DNA of 64,000 nucleotides from Thalassocella blandensis (GCA_902141825.1 CABFPG010000005.1:62001-126000), one strand, 5' to 3'; shown: positions 15,116-24,771, counted from the first letter of the stretch. The notes: a model not told the origin generated them from the letters alone. Translations and numbers: made by a program.

Positions 15116-17852
15116 TGAATTTATCAAAAGAGAAGAACTCAGCGAAGAGGAATTGCAGGAAGCCATTCAGAGTTGTGCTGATGAGCCGATTCATCGCCCC
15201 AATTTAATCCAGCCCCACGGCTTTATGTTAGTCGTGAATAAAGAGTCATTCGAGATTCTGCAGGCGAGTGAGAATGTTGAAATATACCTCGGGAAAAGTG
15301 CGGAAGATTGTTTGGGGTTAAATCTCGATAGCGTTGTCAGCCCGGATTCCATCAGTGTCATTAAATCGGTCACCCGCAATAGCGAATTAATTGCACCGTA
15401 TTCATTTACCACCGTGAGTATTCGCGGTGAAGACTACGATGTTGTTTCGCACTATTCTGCCAGTCTGCAGATTTTGGAATTTGAACCCATACGACGATAC
15501 AAAGAACTTCCCAGTAATTCGGCCTCTTACGAAAAGTTGCGTCAATTTGCGGTAGATATACAAAACACCGAAACGTTCGAACTTTTGTGCGATAAGGTGG
15601 TAGATGCAGTGCGTACTATCACCGGGTTTGACCGCGTTAAACTGTACATGTTTGATGAAATGTGGAATGGCAGCGTTATTGCTGAATCACGAGAAGACTA
15701 TATGCCAAGTTACAAGGGCCTGTGTTTTCCATCTCAAGATATCCCCGAACAAGCCCGACGATTATACAGTGTCAATTACCTACGTTTAATCCCTGATATT
15801 CGTTACAAACCTTCACCGCTGGTGCCAAACCAGCTGGAGGACGTCAATCAGCCGTTGGATATGACTTATTCAGTACTGCGCAGCGTGTCTCCAGTGCATA
15901 TTCAGTACCTGGAAAATATTAATATCCAGGCCTCCATGTCGATTTCAGTGTTGCAGGACCAGAAGCTATGGGGATTGATTGCCTGTCATCATAGTCAGAG
16001 TAAATATTTACCCTATTCCATTCGGGTATTGAGCGAAATTATCGGGCATATTTTTTCTGCAAAATTGACTTCAATGCGCAAGCTGCACCAGCAGGAGAAG
16101 TCGGAAATGCGAAAAATACTTCGCAGCCGAATTTCCGCCGGGAATGACGATCTTTCCGGCAATTTTATTACTAACAATAATGATATTGCGATTGAGGCTA
16201 TTGAGGCGGACAGCCTGGTGGTGGTCTCTGCCAAGCACTTGAATATCTTTGGCGAAGATCAGAATAAAGACACGGTAAGGGCGCTGTATAAGTGGTACTT
16301 AAAAGTGGGGCATCGGCAATTGGTATACACCAATGATTGCAGCGAATACTTTAAGCATGAACCGGAACTGCAATCGCTGCTGGGTGGGGTTCTGATCGTT
16401 CCGATCGGGGTGATTGGGAATGAAGTGGCGATCTGGTTCCGCAAGGCTGTCAAGCAAGTTGTCAATTGGGCTGGTAACCCTGAAAAGCCTCTTGAAAAAA
16501 CCAAGGCGGGGTATCGACTCACGCCGCGTAGCTCTTTTGAGCTTTGGCAAACTACGGTGAAGAATCGTTGTAAGGTGTGGTCCTATCACGATATTGAGAC
16601 AGCTGAATCGATCGCGCATGTTATTTTAGAGAATGAAAAAATTCGTGCTGAGTTGGCAAATTCTGCCAAAACCGAATTTCTATCAAATATGTCCCATGAG
16701 TTGCGAACGCCCTTGGGTGCGATTATTTCAATCATCCAGGTTCTTAACCGAGACAATACCATTACGCACGAGCAGGCTAAGTTGATCACCTCTTTAGAGG
16801 TCAGTGCAGACACTTTAATGTTGTTGATTAATGATTTATTGGATATCAGTAAAATTGAAGCCAATGAAATGGCCTTGGAAAGCATCGCCTTCAGCATGCG
16901 CGATGTTATGGAAGGTGTACGCAGCATGATGGCTGTGAAATCTCAGGAAAAAGGATTGTCGTTAAATGTGGATTATCGCCTGTTAAACGATTTACTGTTT
17001 GAAGGTGACAAGTCCAAACTGCGCCAGGTACTGATTAATCTGGTGAATAATGCAATTAAATTCACCGAGCGCGGTGGCATTAATATCGTAGCCAGTATTG
17101 ACAAAGATGAGGACCATCAACGGCGCACAGTCACAATCGAAGTCATTGATTCCGGTATTGGAATTTCGCCCGAGCATCTGGAAAAAATATTCGAAAAATT
17201 TGTGCAAGCGGATAATTCCATATCCCGTCGCTATGGTGGTACAGGCTTGGGGCTTTCCATTTGCCGAAGTTTCATTGATTTAATGGGCGGCAATATCGAT
17301 GTGAAAAGTCAGGTAGGACTCGGGACGAACTTTACTTTACGTATTCCGTTTGATGTGAAAAAGCATCAAACCGTTGAAGCCGTACCGGCAGAAACGCAAG
17401 ACAATGTTCTGAATAAGCAACAACAGAGAATTAAAGTACTGCTAACAGAAGACTATGAAGGCAATATTATTGCAGTGTTGGATTACCTGCAAAAAGAAGG
17501 CTTCGAAGTTGTCATTGCCAGAAACGGTCAGGCCGCAGTTGACTATGTGAAAACCACACAATTTGATTGCGTGTTAATGGATGTGCAGATGCCGATTATG
17601 GATGGTCTTTCGGCGACGCGAATAATTCGCGAGATGCAGCGTCAGAAAATAATCGATAAATTGCCTATAATCGGCATGACGGCTAATGCTTTAAAGGAAG
17701 ATAAAGAGCGTTGTCTGGCAGCTGGCATGGATGACTATATTAGCAAGCCCATGAGTCTGGCCGCCCTGAAGGAAAAGATAAAATTGGCTGTGGCCGATAA
17801 AAAGGTTGATGAAGTGAAAAAGCACTTAAGCAGTGTTCACAACAAAAAGTAA
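15105..17852 (+). CDS. bphP: bacteriophytochrome hybrid histidine kinase
   Basis: A 915-residue red/far-red light sensor. Domain order: PAS-like (about 20-130), GAF (140-310), PHY (320-500), HisKA with His531 (SHELRTPLG), HATPase (about 635-745), and a C-terminal receiver with phosphoacceptor Asp826 (VLMDVQMP). The biliverdin-binding Cys24 sits in the motif CADEPIHRPNLIQPHG, and the GAF motif GLCFPSQDIPEQAR keeps the essential Asp212. Of two close starts (15099 and 15105) I prefer 15105 because it has proper spacing to AGAGA. It overlaps bphO by 11 bases. Light would alter autophosphorylation and transfer within the protein; the downstream output is not visible nearby, though Rcp-type receivers occur at 44373 and 60906. 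Confidence 0.95.
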   Translation: MSSNEFIKREELSEEELQEAIQSCADEPIHRPNLIQPHGFMLVVNKESFEILQASENVEIYLGKSAEDCLGLNLDSVVSPDSISVIKSVTRNSELIAPYSFTTVSIRGEDYDVVSHYSASLQILEFEPIRRYKELPSNSASYEKLRQFAVDIQNTETFELLCDKVVDAVRTITGFDRVKLYMFDEMWNGSVIAESREDYMPSYKGLCFPSQDIPEQARRLYSVNYLRLIPDIRYKPSPLVPNQLEDVNQPLDMTYSVLRSVSPVHIQYLENINIQASMSISVLQDQKLWGLIACHHSQSKYLPYSIRVLSEIIGHIFSAKLTSMRKLHQQEKSEMRKILRSRISAGNDDLSGNFITNNNDIAIEAIEADSLVVVSAKHLNIFGEDQNKDTVRALYKWYLKVGHRQLVYTNDCSEYFKHEPELQSLLGGVLIVPIGVIGNEVAIWFRKAVKQVVNWAGNPEKPLEKTKAGYRLTPRSSFELWQTTVKNRCKVWSYHDIETAESIAHVILENEKIRAELANSAKTEFLSNMSHELRTPLGAIISIIQVLNRDNTITHEQAKLITSLEVSADTLMLLINDLLDISKIEANEMALESIAFSMRDVMEGVRSMMAVKSQEKGLSLNVDYRLLNDLLFEGDKSKLRQVLINLVNNAIKFTERGGINIVASIDKDEDHQRRTVTIEVIDSGIGISPEHLEKIFEKFVQADNSISRRYGGTGLGLSICRSFIDLMGGNIDVKSQVGLGTNFTLRIPFDVKKHQTVEAVPAETQDNVLNKQQQRIKVLLTEDYEGNIIAVLDYLQKEGFEVVIARNGQAAVDYVKTTQFDCVLMDVQMPIMDGLSATRIIREMQRQKIIDKLPIIGMTANALKEDKERCLAAGMDDYISKPMSLAALKEKIKLAVADKKVDEVKKHLSSVHNKK

Positions 17853-17994
17853 ATTTTCTTAGCTGCTCTTTCTTAACTCCAATTCGCTTCCTGCTCGACC
17901 TTGGTATCGCTCTGGTTAGTGATAATGAATGAGAACGAGTACTGATGTCTTCATAAAATTTGCAAAGCCAAGGGAAATATTACAAAACATAAAG

Positions 17995-18010
17995 TGGCAT
18001 ATTATTCGCA
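17995..18010 (+). promoter_or_regulatory. sigma-54-like promoter before OmpA lipoprotein
   Basis: TGGCATATTATTCGCA has GG-N10-GC and 9 of 11 defined matches to TGGCAC-N5-TTGCW. It lies 65 bases before the ATG at 18075. Confidence 0.4.
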
Positions 18011-18074
18011 TTTCTCCTCATGTATGACAAACGATACGAAGAAGACTGAACGTGAGTGAAAGAGGAGAAATGAA

Positions 18075-18635
18075 ATGAGTACTCAGAAATCAATTTATAA
18101 AACCGGTAAACTTGCTTTGTTAGTCGCCCTTGTGGGCGGGGGCCTCAGTGCATGTCAATCAAGCACCAATACAACGGACACTGAAGAATATCGTGTAGAT
18201 AACGATACACAGCAAGTGGCTGATTATGAGCCTGCTACTCCAGAGCCTGTAGCATATGCCGAACCACCAGTGGAAACCACGGTAAACTTTGCTTTTGATT
18301 CGGCAGAATTAAGTGGCGAAGCCAAGGAGACCTTGCAGGATATTAATGAAAAATTGGCTGAGGAAAACTATCACAATATGCGTGTAGTTATTTCTGGCTA
18401 TGCGGATGCCGTCGGCGGCCGCGCCTATAATCAGGAATTGTCTGAGCGTCGTGCGCAGAGTGTGAAAGATTATTTACAGTATTCCAGCACGGATATTGTT
18501 GATGTCGATGTGCAAGGTTATGGTGAAACCAACCCTGTGATGGAGAATGACAGCGCTTACGGCCGACAGAAGAATCGTCGTGTTGAAATTTCCTTTGAAA
18601 TGGAAGAAAGTACACAAAACTATTCTATGAAATAG
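18075..18635 (+). CDS. OmpA-family peptidoglycan-binding lipoprotein
   Basis: A 186-residue lipoprotein: signal peptide with lipobox LSAC (Cys at about residue 27), an acidic/proline linker (residues 30-70) and a C-terminal OmpA-like domain (about 75-170). The domain shows VNFAFDSAELS, VVISGYADAVGG, NQELSERRAQSVKDYL and GETNPV, ending in NRRVEISFE, the usual diaminopimelate-binding set. It would tether the outer membrane to peptidoglycan, like Pal. A strong AGGAG ribosome site precedes the ATG. It is a single gene with its own terminator and a possible sigma-54 promoter. Confidence 0.9.
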   Translation: MSTQKSIYKTGKLALLVALVGGGLSACQSSTNTTDTEEYRVDNDTQQVADYEPATPEPVAYAEPPVETTVNFAFDSAELSGEAKETLQDINEKLAEENYHNMRVVISGYADAVGGRAYNQELSERRAQSVKDYLQYSSTDIVDVDVQGYGETNPVMENDSAYGRQKNRRVEISFEMEESTQNYSMK

Positions 18636-18647
18636 TTCATCCATGCT

Positions 18648-18680
18648 ACCACAAGCTCTTTGAAAAGAGCTTGTGGTTTT
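18648..18680. terminator. shared terminator between convergent genes
   Basis: Arms CCACAAGCTCTT and AAGAGCTTGTGG form a perfect stem followed by TTTT on the plus strand. It ends the lipoprotein gene and may also serve the convergent phosphomannomutase gene. Confidence 0.85.
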
Positions 18681-18735
18681 AGTAGAAGTTGACCTCTTAT
18701 CCTTGAGCTATATTTCTCAATGACGACATGCCGTT

Positions 18736-20202
18736 TCAGGCGATGGCACTTTCCTGAGTTTTCTCCTCACTGTTTTCCTTTTCTGGTGACGTTTCTGGTG
18801 ACGTTTCTGGTGCCGTTTCTGGAGAAGATGCTTCCTCCACCAAATCAAAACGTTTAATAAAGTCTAACATTTCTGCGGTTTTTTCTTTCATTAATGTCAC
18901 ATCCTGGCGTGACTCAACATTCAGGCGCAGGACAGGTTCTGTGCTGGACATTCTCAGGTTAAATCGCCACTGACTGAATGCCATTGACAGGCCATCCACA
19001 TTTTCCTTGTGTGTCGCATAAGGCAGATAGTAATCATGAATGCGCTGCATAATCAGCTTCGGGTCACTTACAGTATTGTTGATTTCGCCACTGCAAGGAA
19101 ACAGAGATACGCGATCGTTGACCAGGGTGGAGAGGCTGTTACCTTCTTGCGATATAAGTTCTGCAACCAGAAGCCATGGGATGTTGCCGTTATCACAATA
19201 AGCAAAATCGCGGAAATAATGATGTGCACTCATTTCACCACCGTAAATCGCATCGTGTTCGCGCATACTGGCTTTGATAAAGGCATGCCCTGTTTTACTT
19301 TGCATTGGTATTCCCCCCGCCTGCTTCACTTCATCTACGGTATTCCAGGTGAGTCTTGGGTCGTGTACGATGGTCGACCCCGGCGATTTTTGTAAAAAGG
19401 ATTTAGCCAGCAGGCCCACCAGATAATATCCTTCAATGAAGTTGCCCGCTTCATCGAAGAAAAAGCAGCGGTCGAAATCCCCGTCCCAGGCAATACCAAA
19501 ATCTGCTTGATGCTCTTTTACCGCATCGGTAGTTGCCTGTCTTCGTTCCGGGAGCAAAGGATTGGGTATCCCGTTGGGAAAATTGCCGTCAGCGTCGTGA
19601 TGTACCTTTATAAATTCAAATGGCAGGTGAGGCTCTAATGCGTCTATCACCGCGCCCGCACCACCGTTGCCAGCGTTGCAGACAATGCGTAAAGGCTTAA
19701 GCTGGCTGACATCAATATACTCCAGCAGGTGAGTGACATAATCATCACGTAAGCTGACAGCAGTGACACTCCCTTTGTTGGCTGGTTCAGTAAAAACTCC
19801 TTTTTCCGCAATCTCCTTGATGTCCAAAAGACCATTATCGCTGGAAACCGGGCGTGATCCCTGGCGTACCAGCTTCATTCCATTGTAATCAATAGGGTTG
19901 TGGCTGGCTGTTATACAAATGCCGCCATCGGCATTTAAGTGAAAGGTTCCAAAGTACACTTCCTCCGTGCCACACTCGCCAATAAAACTTACATCCGCAC
20001 CAGCATCGGTAATACCCTCGATAAGCGCTTTTGTTAGGGATTCACTGGACAGGCGAATATCATGTCCCACAACTACCGTTTTGGCTTTCAAGAAATCAAC
20101 ATACGCTCGCCCTACGCGATATGCCACGTCCTCATTCAGTTCAGTAGGAACCTTTCCTCGTAAGTCGTAAGATTTAAAACAGAGAATATCTAGATGATTC
20201 AT
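18736..20202 (-). CDS. phosphomannomutase (AlgC/CpsG role)
   Basis: A 488-residue alpha-D-phosphohexomutase converting mannose-6-phosphate to mannose-1-phosphate, the step between the two AlgA reactions in GDP-mannuronate synthesis. The phosphoserine loop [14 protein letters not shown] carries Ser100. Other signs are the metal-binding [11 protein letters not shown] near residues 240-250, sugar-binding GEMSAHHYF near 325, and the phosphate-binding [12 protein letters not shown] near 420. It resembles ManB/CpsG (about 456 residues) with an extra C-terminal PET-repeat tail from a 12-nt tandem repeat. It is about 5 kb from algD and unlinked to the operon, as algC is in pseudomonads. Confidence 0.9.
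   Translation of the reverse strand: MNHLDILCFKSYDLRGKVPTELNEDVAYRVGRAYVDFLKAKTVVVGHDIRLSSESLTKALIEGITDAGADVSFIGECGTEEVYFGTFHLNADGGICITASHNPIDYNGMKLVRQGSRPVSSDNGLLDIKEIAEKGVFTEPANKGSVTAVSLRDDYVTHLLEYIDVSQLKPLRIVCNAGNGGAGAVIDALEPHLPFEFIKVHHDADGNFPNGIPNPLLPERRQATTDAVKEHQADFGIAWDGDFDRCFFFDEAGNFIEGYYLVGLLAKSFLQKSPGSTIVHDPRLTWNTVDEVKQAGGIPMQSKTGHAFIKASMREHDAIYGGEMSAHHYFRDFAYCDNGNIPWLLVAELISQEGNSLSTLVNDRVSLFPCSGEINNTVSDPKLIMQRIHDYYLPYATHKENVDGLSMAFSQWRFNLRMSSTEPVLRLNVESRQDVTLMKEKTAEMLDFIKRFDLVEEASSPETAPETSPETSPEKENSEEKTQESAIA
18780..18824 (-). repeat. 12-nt tandem repeat in mutase gene 3' end
   Basis: Three and a half copies of TTTCTGGTGACG (start 18780) code for a repeated S/A-P-E-T tail on the phosphomannomutase. 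Confidence 0.9.
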
Positions 20203-20807
20203 GAAGCCTTACCCCGCGGATAATTAAGTGTAAATGTGAAATACAAATGTAAACATCAATATATAGTGACAGTTCCACGTCTCCGTTACCGGAATTGTAT
20301 ATTTCATCTCATACGCGCTAACCAGCAATGTCGAATCCTGCTCAGACAAGGGGAAGACGACAGTCATAATGAGGGAAACAAAACTTCGGTAAACCGGTGA
20401 AGCACTTTAGAAATATTTACTGGGAGTTAGAGTGTAAGCAAGCGTTATGCCGTATTGAATTACAAGATTTTGTAAGAAGGACGTCATTTTTGTTTGGCAT
20501 GTATTATGAATGACAGCGTATTAAACGAAGGTAAATCTTCTGAAAACCTTAAGAGCTTATAAAAAAATTATCATGAATCGGCATGGTTATATTTTTTTTG
20601 ACATGATTTCATGCAGCGAAAAATTTCCAACGATTGCTTAAGATTAAATTAATTGGTTCCAAAAAGCTGCTTAGAACGGGTTGATTAATTACTTGTGATT
20701 AAAATTCTATCACTGTGCATTTAAATGAAGCATTTTTAAGGGGCAGTTGGTAGATTTCCCGTAGATTAATTAACTTCACACCAGGTCAACTGAATGGAGG
20801 AAAACAA
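20203..20807. other. 605-bp A/T-rich intergenic region
   Basis: Divergent promoters for the mutase and the gene at 20808 must lie here. I see a GG-N10-GC element on the minus strand (20335-20348) with only a partial -24 match, and scattered TGTAA motifs near 20230-20255. No gene is convincing. Confidence 0.6.
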
Positions 20808-21311
20808 ATGCATGCATCCATCGTACAGGCAGTAGAAGATGTCACAAAATTTCATTTGCACATGGCAAAGCTTCTAGATACGGTATCGTCCAAGACAATA
20901 GCTTTCGAAGAAGCGCAGAGATTTTATAAATTATCCAAATATGAAAGCATATTTTACAATCTCTCCATGCTGGCGCAGCAGGCATTGAATGCCCGTATCC
21001 GTATCATGGAAGCGACGTCTATGGAAGCGACGTCTATGGAAGGGGTGTCCAAAGAAGAGCCGTCCATAGAAAAACCGTCCAACAGTCACGATCCAATAAT
21101 GGCGAGTGATTCGTTAAGCCCGTTAACCGCCCATATCAGTGAGGATGTTTCGGCGCTGAAAAATGCGGAAGGGTGGCGACAACGCGTTGTCCAAGGGCAG
21201 GCTCAGTGTGCCGCCCGCTATGCTGCGTATATGGATACAGTGACCGATGCAGAAGTGAAGCTTCTGTTACAGGATTTAATTGTTCAATACGAAACAGGTG
21301 TTGCCAAGTAA
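20808..21311 (+). CDS. hypothetical helical protein with 15-nt coding repeat
   Basis: A 167-residue soluble protein: an N-terminal helical part (residues 1-65), a low-complexity middle (70-110) with a tandem MEATS repeat, and a C-terminal helical part (115-167). A strong ribosome site (GGAGG) precedes the ATG. The helices faintly recall the DUF2383-type proteins, but I see no diagnostic residues and do not assign a family. It is probably expressed together with the next small membrane gene. Confidence 0.6.
   Translation: MHASIVQAVEDVTKFHLHMAKLLDTVSSKTIAFEEAQRFYKLSKYESIFYNLSMLAQQALNARIRIMEATSMEATSMEGVSKEEPSIEKPSNSHDPIMASDSLSPLTAHISEDVSALKNAEGWRQRVVQGQAQCAARYAAYMDTVTDAEVKLLLQDLIVQYETGVAK
21006..21050 (+). 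repeat. 15-nt tandem repeat inside a gene
   Basis: ATGGAAGCGACGTCT twice exactly (21006 and 21021) and a third divergent copy at 21036; in-frame MEATS-type repeat in the linker of the hypothetical protein. Confidence 0.95.
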
Positions 21312-21462
21312 GGCGGTTTATACAAGTTTTTGAGTTTGCCGGTGATTGTGTCAGTGAAGCCTGCGCCTCACACCTCAACAAGCACGAGCATTGCGATTAG
21401 CGTGCAATTCGTCTGTGATCTATGGAGAGATCGTCGTGATAAAATAATCTAAAAAAGCCAAT

Positions 21463-21756
21463 ATGCGTAAGACCAAGAAAACTAATATTCACAAAGTCCT
21501 CACTCATATCGCAACCGGTTTGGTAGTCGCCATGCTGCTGGGGTTTATCCTTGCTTATTTCCCCCAGTTAAATTTTTTCAGTCGTGAGCCTCTGATGAAT
21601 ATCATGCTACTTATGGTGCTCGGTTTAAATGCCGGGTTGATAAGTGCTCTTATCAGTAACCCCGAAATAGACATAGACCCTAAGCTGCAGAACAAGAAAA
21701 GTAGAAAATCATCGTCTTGGGCATACAGACGTTCAAATGCTAAAAATGACTGTTAA
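21463..21756 (+). CDS. small two-helix membrane protein
   Basis: 97 residues with two clear hydrophobic helices (about 14-30 and 45-65) and basic termini (KKSRKSSSWAYRR). A weak ribosome site precedes the ATG. I do not recognise the family. The clean basic/hydrophobic layout supports a real inner-membrane protein with both ends in the cytoplasm. Upstream is the hypothetical helical protein gene (151-bp gap). Confidence 0.5.
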   Translation: MRKTKKTNIHKVLTHIATGLVVAMLLGFILAYFPQLNFFSREPLMNIMLLMVLGLNAGLISALISNPEIDIDPKLQNKKSRKSSSWAYRRSNAKNDC

Positions 21757-22138
21757 GGATGTTGCGCTTATTTGATTGTTGAAAAAATTAAGGGTAAAAG
21801 GCAAAAAGAACGCTCGGGCGCATGAAAAGTGAATATGAAAGGAACACTTGAGGGTAGAAGCACTTGTCCTAAGAATAAGCGGATAAACCGCGGTGTTGAA
21901 GTGAATGCTTAAGTAGCGGTTTTAAGGACGTTGAGGAAAGTTTTAGGAAAAGTTTTTTGAAAAAGGTATCAAGCGAGCGCAGTGGCGGATGTTTAATGTC
22001 TCGATGGCCTTTGTTTCAGCTAAGCTCCGATTTGCAACAAGGTTGGCAACCAGGTTGGCAACCGGAGCATGATACAGAAGCATCGTGGTTAAACAGCTGA
22101 GGCTAACTTTCTGGCTCGCTGGATACGGTATTTGGCAA
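21757..22138. other. 382-bp gap, several GGA-containing stretches
   Basis: Between convergent genes. It has five GGA motifs in 21838-21950, one inside a short GCGG/CCGC hairpin (near 21878), which could suit CsrA/RsmA binding, and a 12-nt direct duplication (GGTTGGCAACCA) near 22041. No T-run terminator is seen, so an sRNA call is not justified. Confidence 0.35.
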
Positions 22139-22336
22139 TCAAATGGCGTCAGCAAGTTCACGGATACGCTTTTTCGCCGCGTCTCTGGCTAAACCATACC
22201 GCTCTTGGATATGTCCAGCGAGTTGCTCGGCTCGGCCTTCGCTGGCCTCAATTTCGTCGTTTGTTAACTCGTTCCACTCTTCTTTGATTTTTCCTTTTAG
22301 TTGATGCCATTTACCTTCACTTATATCGCTGTTCAT
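22139..22336 (-). CDS. CsbD family stress protein
   Basis: A 65-residue hydrophilic helical protein. The family core is visible in GKWHQLKGKIKEEWNELTNDE near the N terminus and EGRAEQLAGHIQERYG in the second half. CsbD-like proteins are strongly induced by general or envelope stress; their molecular function is unknown. An AGAGGTG ribosome site precedes the ATG. It lies next to a DUF1328 gene on the same strand, a pairing common in gammaproteobacterial stress loci. Confidence 0.9.
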   Translation of the reverse strand: MNSDISEGKWHQLKGKIKEEWNELTNDEIEASEGRAEQLAGHIQERYGLARDAAKKRIRELADAI

Positions 22337-22496
22337 TCTACACCTCTCTTACATCATTATTATTCATAACGTGTTAGCAGGTGGCTTTTATCATTGAGGC
22401 TTTAGTAAATTGAGCCGCTTTGAATATAAGCCACTTGGTACATAAAACACATTGAAAAAAAATACATTTAAAGATCTTTGCTATTTGTGAACTTTG

Positions 22497-22661
22497 CTAA
22501 ATTCTGGGACGTCGACCCATGGCAAAGAAAACAACGGCGACTACAAGACCAACAACAAATAGTATCCACGCGATGCTGGAAGCAGTACCTGCAATACCGG
22601 TAAAACCGAGCATACCCGCAACCAGCGCAACAATTAAAAATATCAGAGCCCAACCTATCAT
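22497..22661 (-). CDS. DUF1328 (YtjA-like) small membrane protein
   Basis: A 54-residue peptide with two hydrophobic helices ([19 protein letters not shown], then [17 protein letters not shown]) and a basic end GRRPRI, the hallmark of the UPF0391/DUF1328 family. A near-perfect ribosome site (AGGAGG) lies 5 bases before the ATG. It is 160 bases upstream of the CsbD gene, same strand, so co-transcription is plausible. Family members are stress-induced; function unknown. Confidence 0.9.
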   Translation of the reverse strand: MIGWALIFLIVALVAGMLGFTGIAGTASSIAWILFVVGLVVAVVFFAMGRRPRI

Positions 22662-23229
22662 AATGTCCTCCTATATGATGTTTATTATGTGGTTTGCACT
22701 AAGACATATTCAACAGTCGTACCAATGTAATATTTTTAAGGTTTTTGTAAGAAAACAGTCGATTAAATCCCTGGATAAGGATGATTTAGATATTATTGAC
22801 ACTTAAATTGCTAAAACAGGCAAGCCTCAAAGCAATTCCGTATCTGGATCAGGTTGGCGATGAGGTTAGCTTTGATAGGGCAAGCTGTAAAATGTGAAAA
22901 ATTGAAAATTCTCACGAAAAATATTACAAACAGTTTTACACAAGATAAAAAGCATTCAGCTAAGCCTGACTTTACAAAAATTTTTCCAAGGATCACGGAA
23001 AGTCGAAAATGCGCATGGTCCTTTCTGCATCGGGCTTTAAAAGGCGGTGTGAAAAGGCTGCGTGAAAGGGCGGCGCGAAATGAGTTTAGACAGGCGGTGT
23101 TTAAAAACGAACTGGGGGCAACTTAGAATGGTTAGTGAGAATGCGGTGACATAGACAGCCTGCCGTAGCTTTATCCCTGCAGGTTGTCGATAGTCAATGA
23201 CAAGGCAAACAGGCTTGCATAATACTTTA

Positions 23230-23247
23230 GCAGAGTGGAAACTCTGC
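23230..23247. other. hairpin GCAGAGT-GGAA-ACTCTGC
   Basis: A perfect 7-bp stem with a GGAA tetraloop and no T-run. GGA in a loop is the usual CsrA recognition form, but a single site is weak evidence. Confidence 0.4.
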
Positions 23248-23329
23248 GTCCTACAGCGCTAAGTCACAGCCTTAGTGTTTACCCGGTGGCATTAATTGCA
23301 GGCTTTCGAACGATCGTCCGCTTGTCCTC

Positions 23330-23374
23330 GCTCAGCTAGTCCCTGCTCAGCTATTCCCCGCTAAGCTATTCCCC
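23330..23374 (+). repeat. 15-nt imperfect tandem repeat x3
   Basis: Units GCTCAGCTATTCCCC and close variants at 23330, 23345 and 23360. Confidence 0.9.
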
Positions 23375-23474
23375 GCTTGAGAAATGCGTGATTGAAAAGT
23401 ACTGCGTCAAAAGTATTTGGCAGCGAAATGCAGCCATGCAGAGCGGCACGGAACGGAACGGTAACGTCGCACCG

Positions 23475-24104
23475 CTAGATGTTGCGGTGCGCGTTGATTG
23501 TGGTCATATCAAGCTTATGTAAAATATTGGAAATCAGGAAAGCATCGTGTAACGCGCTTTTACTGGCGGTGTGTTTGGATGCCGTTTTATTTTCGGCGGT
23601 GGCCACTGTGCTGACCTGCTCAGGCAGCCTGCTCTCATTGTCTCCTGCGGCATATCTTGCGGCAACGTCGAGATGGGCCTGGTGTTCCAGAATGCTACAG
23701 TTCTTACGAAGATTCCAGTCACGAAGTGTTTCACGATCAACCACGTACTCGATAGGGAAGCAGGTAAAAGAAGGGCGCATTCCTGTCTCAGAGTAGAGCT
23801 TGTTCAACCAGTGTCCGGTCCAGATGTAGTCATCATTACACAAGTGTTTTCCTTTACACAAATTGTTGAGTTCCATACAGATGATGGAGATATCCTTACC
23901 ATGTTTTTCCAGATATTCACGCGAGATGCCGTGATCTGATTCTTCCTGAGTACACCAGCTGGTCCAGTTGTGGTGTGGTTTTATAAGTGCTTCATAGTGA
24001 CTGCCGTCTGATAAAGCAATCCCCACACCGATTGGATAGCTGCAAAAGGTTCTACCAGAACCCTTAAATGTCATGATGTTGTCCACGGTTATTTTACTGT
24101 TCAT
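23475..24104 (-). CDS. DEDDh exonuclease paralogue lacking catalytic residues
   Basis: A 209-residue protein clearly related to the exonuclease at 46196: shared blocks include KPHHNWTSWC versus KPTEDWTHWC, HGISREYLEKHG versus HGLSRAFLHEFG, and the block AGMRPSFTCSPLE versus TGMRPSFTCFPIE. Aligned by eye, the first-motif Asp and Glu are Thr12 and Lys14, the second-motif Asp is Thr, and the third-motif His is Lys; only the last Asp (HDA) remains. It also carries an insert of about 40 residues before the final helix. It is probably a pseudoenzyme with a binding or regulatory role. I choose the ATG at 24104 over an upstream TTG at 24125. Confidence 0.75.
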   Translation of the reverse strand: MNSKITVDNIMTFKGSGRTFCSYPIGVGIALSDGSHYEALIKPHHNWTSWCTQEESDHGISREYLEKHGKDISIICMELNNLCKGKHLCNDDYIWTGHWLNKLYSETGMRPSFTCFPIEYVVDRETLRDWNLRKNCSILEHQAHLDVAARYAAGDNESRLPEQVSTVATAENKTASKHTASKSALHDAFLISNILHKLDMTTINAHRNI

Positions 24105-24193
24105 ATCTAATACCTTACCCGTCAAAGTTGAACTGTAAATAGTGTTAATAAAGCTAATCGTATAGCTATATAAAGCTATTTGAAAAACCTTAA

Positions 24194-24209
24194 AGCAAGG
24201 AGCGAACCA
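24194..24209 (-). promoter_or_regulatory. sigma-54-like promoter before exonuclease-like gene
   Basis: Read on the minus strand: TGGTTCGCTCCTTGCT, with GG-N10-GC, a complete -12 TTGCT and 9 of 11 defined matches. It lies about 90 bases before the ATG at 24104. Confidence 0.45.
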
Positions 24210-24771
24210 CTTTGTGTTGGTAGGAAAAACACGTGTAACGAGGCGTTTTAACTGTGCTTCAGATCATATTAAAAATACTTTTTATAAAAAATAAAAGTAA
24301 AAATAACAAACGTAAAGTTAAACTTACAAATGGGTAGGCATCAAAAGTTGAATTTTTTGAACAGAAACGATGCCGGCCTATGAAAAAAACTCCCTAAAGT
24401 GAAGCAATTTATTTGTCACAGATTATTCACATAATCTACTTTTTATTGTGAGTGGAGGTACCTGCAATTTCGCATGCCAAAATTTCACGAATAAATTACG
24501 ACGAAGATAACCGCTATGATGAAACAAGTGAAAAAAATGCAAAGAGAAAAGGTAAGTTCTACAAAGCCTTTTGCAAAAAAGGCAGTTGGAAAAATCATTT
24601 AAACGCTAACGCACCTAAAAAATTCACAGGGAAATGTAAAAAATTATTAATGCGTTGTTTATACGCAAAAGTAAATAATTCGTTTAAAAAAATAGCAAAG
24701 CAAGCTTCTTTTATCCTATCAGTTCGCGTTTTGGTTAAAAAATCATTTTTTTTGAATCACAGTTTCTGTGC

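Larger units (their letters stand above)
22662..23474. other. 813-bp gap: hairpin and 15-nt repeat
   Basis: Short frames here have poor codon character and no ribosome sites. It holds a 7-bp hairpin with a GGAA loop at 23230-23247 and a 15-nt tandem repeat at 23330. Confidence 0.6.

Noticed and set aside
20335-20348. GG-N10-GC element on the minus strand before the phosphomannomutase gene
   Set aside because: The -12 part is good but the -24 part matches only GG, so it is not counted among the candidate set.
21838-21950. Cluster of GGA motifs suggesting a CsrA/RsmA-binding small RNA
   Set aside because: Only one motif lies in a hairpin loop and no terminator or promoter is apparent.
22854-23126. 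Open frame of 90 residues after the DUF1328 gene
   Set aside because: Poor ribosome site and codon use, no recognisable domain, and a basic, erratic composition.
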